Source: Desulfobacteraceae bacterium
GTDB taxonomy: Bacteria > Desulfobacterota > Desulfobacteria > Desulfobacterales > Desulfosalsimonadaceae
Direction: 5' to 3'
NCBI GenBank assembly: GCA_024636355.1
Contig: JAGXHH010000154.1
Location: 1 to 6,590, forward strand
Length of the DNA: 6,590 bases
Part shown: in pieces, positions 5,430 to 6,590 of the stretch
Position numbering within the stretch: the stretch's first letter is position 1
How the letters are laid out: each line of letters opens with the position of its first letter
Translations under genes and position numbers: made by a program
The notes under the pieces: model-generated
Databases searched by the model: none
What the model saw: only the letters and a program-made list of their open reading frames with translations
Told to the model about the DNA's origin: nothing

Positions 5430-5645
5430 ATGATACGATATTTACTGAACATAAATCGGACCAGATCCATTGTCGACCCGCTGCCCATTGATTTCGGCGG
5501 GATGTACTTTCTCTATCCTGAGGGAAACGGGTATATCGAAGGGTTCCGATCTACCGGATTGAGGGGGAAAGTGATCGAAACGATCAGAGGCTTTTTCAAA
5601 CGAAATGATGAATCCAAGGCATATCGTTCGGAAAAAATTTATTAA
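5430..5645 (+). CDS. Small orphan protein (71 residues) under a sigma-54 promoter
   Basis: I do not recognise this protein. It has 71 residues and no cysteine, membrane span or signal peptide. It is rich in aromatics (11 Tyr/Phe) with a slight net positive charge (12 Lys/Arg, 8 Asp/Glu). The middle, DFGGMYFLYPEGNGYIEGFR (21-40), looks like beta strands, and the end GKVIETIRGFFKRNDESKAY (46-65) like a charged helix. Evidence that it is a real gene is its setting: a near-consensus sigma-54 promoter about 90 bp upstream, a perfect Shine-Dalgarno (5416-5422) and a strong terminator 38 bp after the stop. Its GC content, about 43% by hand count, looks lower than that of its neighbours, which may point to a separate origin or to a short non-optimised gene. 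A regulatory RNA containing a chance ORF is the main alternative. Confidence 0.65.
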   Translation: MIRYLLNINRTRSIVDPLPIDFGGMYFLYPEGNGYIEGFRSTGLRGKVIETIRGFFKRNDESKAYRSEKIY

Positions 5646-5683
5646 ATTTTTTGAGTTGCCGTTCGGTTTCACATTAAGGTTAT

Positions 5684-5730
5684 AAAAAAACGGGGCATGC
5701 TGAGAAAGAAATGGCATGTCCCGTTTTTTT
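5684..5730. terminator. Bidirectional rho-independent terminator between convergent genes
   Basis: AAAAAAACGGGGCATGC (5684-5700) pairs with GCATGTCCCGTTTTTTT (5714-5730) over 17 positions with one G-U, around a 13-base loop. The A7 and T7 flanks provide a U tract in both directions, so it can end the small gene on the plus strand and the lipoprotein gene on the minus strand. The stop codon of the minus-strand gene (5729-5731) lies partly in the T tract. Confidence 0.9.
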
Positions 5731-6439
5731 ATTGAGATTTGCCGGCAGGCGATTCAAATCCGTCATATCCGGGCTCTGCCGGCGGCCTGCTCGAAGCAAT
5801 CTGATCGTAGGCGTCTTTCATAAAACGGGCGGAAATGGTTTGCATGGCTTTGCTCATGCCCCGTGCAAGACTGACCGGGTTGTTCCGTTCCATCGGCTCG
5901 ATCCGGCGGTAGGTTTTCTGAAACAGTACGGTTTCCCGGAGTGTGTCGTCTCCGGTGCGAATCAGGGTAAAGGAGAGGCTCAAAACCGCCTGCCAGTCGG
6001 GGGTGGTGTCATTTTCATAAAATTCCTCGATCGTTCCCTCAATAATATGATCTACCCTCGATCCCGGTGTACCCGTTACGATCGTCTTCGCGAAGTCTGT
6101 TGTGCGAAGATCACGCACAATAAGGCCGGTGATCATATCCGCCGGATTCGCCATCCACTGGTGATAACTGTAGGTGGTCCGCTGAAAGGCATTTTCGGCA
6201 TAGACAATGCGCCGGGAATCATAGGGCGCCTGGGTCTGCAATCGTTTTACATGGATCGAAACGGGAAGCGGTGCGGCATCTATCGGATCCGGTGCGGTGT
6301 AATCCAGGATGTAATAGCGAACCACAGGGGGTTGTTGCTTAAATCCGCAACCGCAGGCAAGCAGCACGATGATTCCGATCAGAAAATATGAAATCGTCCG
6401 CATTATGAAAAACGCACTGGATGGAACGGTTCGTATCAT
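5729..6439 (-). CDS. ABC-type transport auxiliary lipoprotein (PqiC/YmbA-like) of an MCE lipid-transport system
   Basis: This 236-residue lipoprotein is of the ABC_trans_aux (PqiC/YmbA, DUF330) type, the periplasm-facing partner of MCE-protein/ABC systems that move phospholipids between the inner and outer membranes. The signal peptide is residues 1-28, with hydrophobic stretch ISYFLIGIIVLLA and lipobox LLAC (26-29); Cys29 would be lipidated. Gly at +2 favours outer-membrane sorting. Family motifs are RYYILDY (41-47), PYDSRRIVYAEN (72-83), SYHQW (91-95), DMITGLIVRDLR (101-112) and VDHIIEGTIEEFYE (129-142). The tail after about 216 is Pro/Gly-rich and probably disordered. The ATG at 6439 is preferred over the internal ATG at 6403 because GAGGAGG (minus strand, 6444-6450) lies just upstream of it and nothing similar precedes 6403. 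It overlaps the upstream mlaD-like gene by 4 bp (ATGA), implying translational coupling. Confidence 0.9.
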   Translation of the reverse strand: MIRTVPSSAFFIMRTISYFLIGIIVLLACGCGFKQQPPVVRYYILDYTAPDPIDAAPLPVSIHVKRLQTQAPYDSRRIVYAENAFQRTTYSYHQWMANPADMITGLIVRDLRTTDFAKTIVTGTPGSRVDHIIEGTIEEFYENDTTPDWQAVLSLSFTLIRTGDDTLRETVLFQKTYRRIEPMERNNPVSLARGMSKAMQTISARFMKDAYDQIASSRPPAEPGYDGFESPAGKSQ

Positions 6440-6590
6440 GGCGCCTCCTCGATTTGCTTCGGGGGTGCAGACGGGCTGAAGATCAGCCGGGAAGGCTGAT
6501 CCCTGAGCTGGTTGAGCAAATGGTTCAGGTTGTCGCTGGCAGTGGTGAGATTCTCCAGAAGAACCGAAAAACGCTGATCGTATGCTTCCA
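6436..6590 (-). CDS. MlaD-like MCE-domain protein, C-terminal end (truncated by window edge)
   Basis: Only the last 50 codons are present, read from 6588 down to the TGA at 6438-6436. The sequence begins EAYDQRFSVLLENL, runs through a helical NLTTASDNLNHLLNQL segment and ends DQPSRLIFSPSAPPKQIEEAP. This is the characteristic tail of MlaD/MCE-family proteins: an amphipathic helix followed by a QPSRLIF motif. The full protein would be an inner-membrane-anchored substrate-binding component of a phospholipid ABC transporter with MlaE (permease) and MlaF (ATPase), which would lie beyond the window. The 4-bp overlap with the auxiliary lipoprotein gene supports the assignment, since mlaD-like and lipoprotein genes are commonly adjacent. 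Identification rests on a short tail plus context. Confidence 0.75.
   Translation of the reverse strand, partial: EAYDQRFSVLLENLTTASDNLNHLLNQLRDQPSRLIFSPSAPPKQIEEAP
6444..6450 (-). promoter_or_regulatory. Shine-Dalgarno that decides the lipoprotein start
   Basis: CCTCCTC on the plus strand reads GAGGAGG on the minus strand, four bases before the ATG at 6439. It lies inside the 3' end of the mlaD-like gene and supports the longer of two possible lipoprotein starts. The spacing is slightly short. Confidence 0.6.

Noticed and set aside
5311..5718. Shared GGCATGC word at 5311-5318 and in the terminator stem
   Set aside because: The word is a short palindromic sequence, and its terminator copy is explained by stem pairing; two occurrences do not support a common site.
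5711..6391. Plus-strand open frame of 226 codons opposite the lipoprotein gene
   Set aside because: Its translation is Arg/Cys-rich and resembles no protein family, it begins inside the terminator, and the minus-strand frame has a lipobox and clear family motifs.

Overview
The window looks like one end of a metagenomic contig from a Gram-negative bacterium. My best guess is a sulfate-reducer-like Desulfobacterota member. The double-membrane envelope is secure because an MlaD/PqiC-type lipid-transport pair is present. The phylum is inferred from the combination of a SufB/SufD-HPr-like-IspD cluster, PAS-containing sigma-54 activator and moderate GC, and was not tested by search. Bases 1-33 are not biological: they match the Illumina Nextera Read 1 transposase adapter, so the first gene is cut by the library junction.

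Left part (34-2473, + strand): a closely packed, probably co-transcribed trio. It holds the C-terminal part of a SufB/SufD-family Fe-S assembly protein, a 439-residue protein ending in an HPr-like phosphocarrier domain after a large unrecognised region, and IspD of the MEP isoprenoid pathway. Suf and IspD are functionally linked, because the later MEP enzymes IspG and IspH need [4Fe-4S] clusters.

Middle (2474-5156, + strand): a small FMN-dependent nitroreductase-family protein has its own candidate sigma-70 promoter and a striking 50-nt imperfect hairpin in the leader. It is followed by a 633-residue sigma-54 enhancer-binding protein with two PAS domains, a complete AAA+ core and a Fis-type helix-turn-helix.

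Right part (5157-5730): a compact unit that the database-style gene list does not explain. An excellent -24/-12 sigma-54 promoter lies 169 bp downstream of the activator gene. It has three copies of an AAYCCGTTT word around it and a possible IHF site upstream, and leads through a strong Shine-Dalgarno to a 71-codon orphan ORF that ends at a bidirectional terminator. The simplest reading is that the PAS-AAA-Fis protein controls this small gene. This is the most interesting part of the window.

Far right (5729-6590, - strand): the end of a convergent Mla/Pqi-like operon. The 3' end of an mlaD-like MCE gene overlaps by 4 bp with a complete ABC-transport auxiliary lipoprotein gene, whose stop codon sits in the T tract of the shared terminator.
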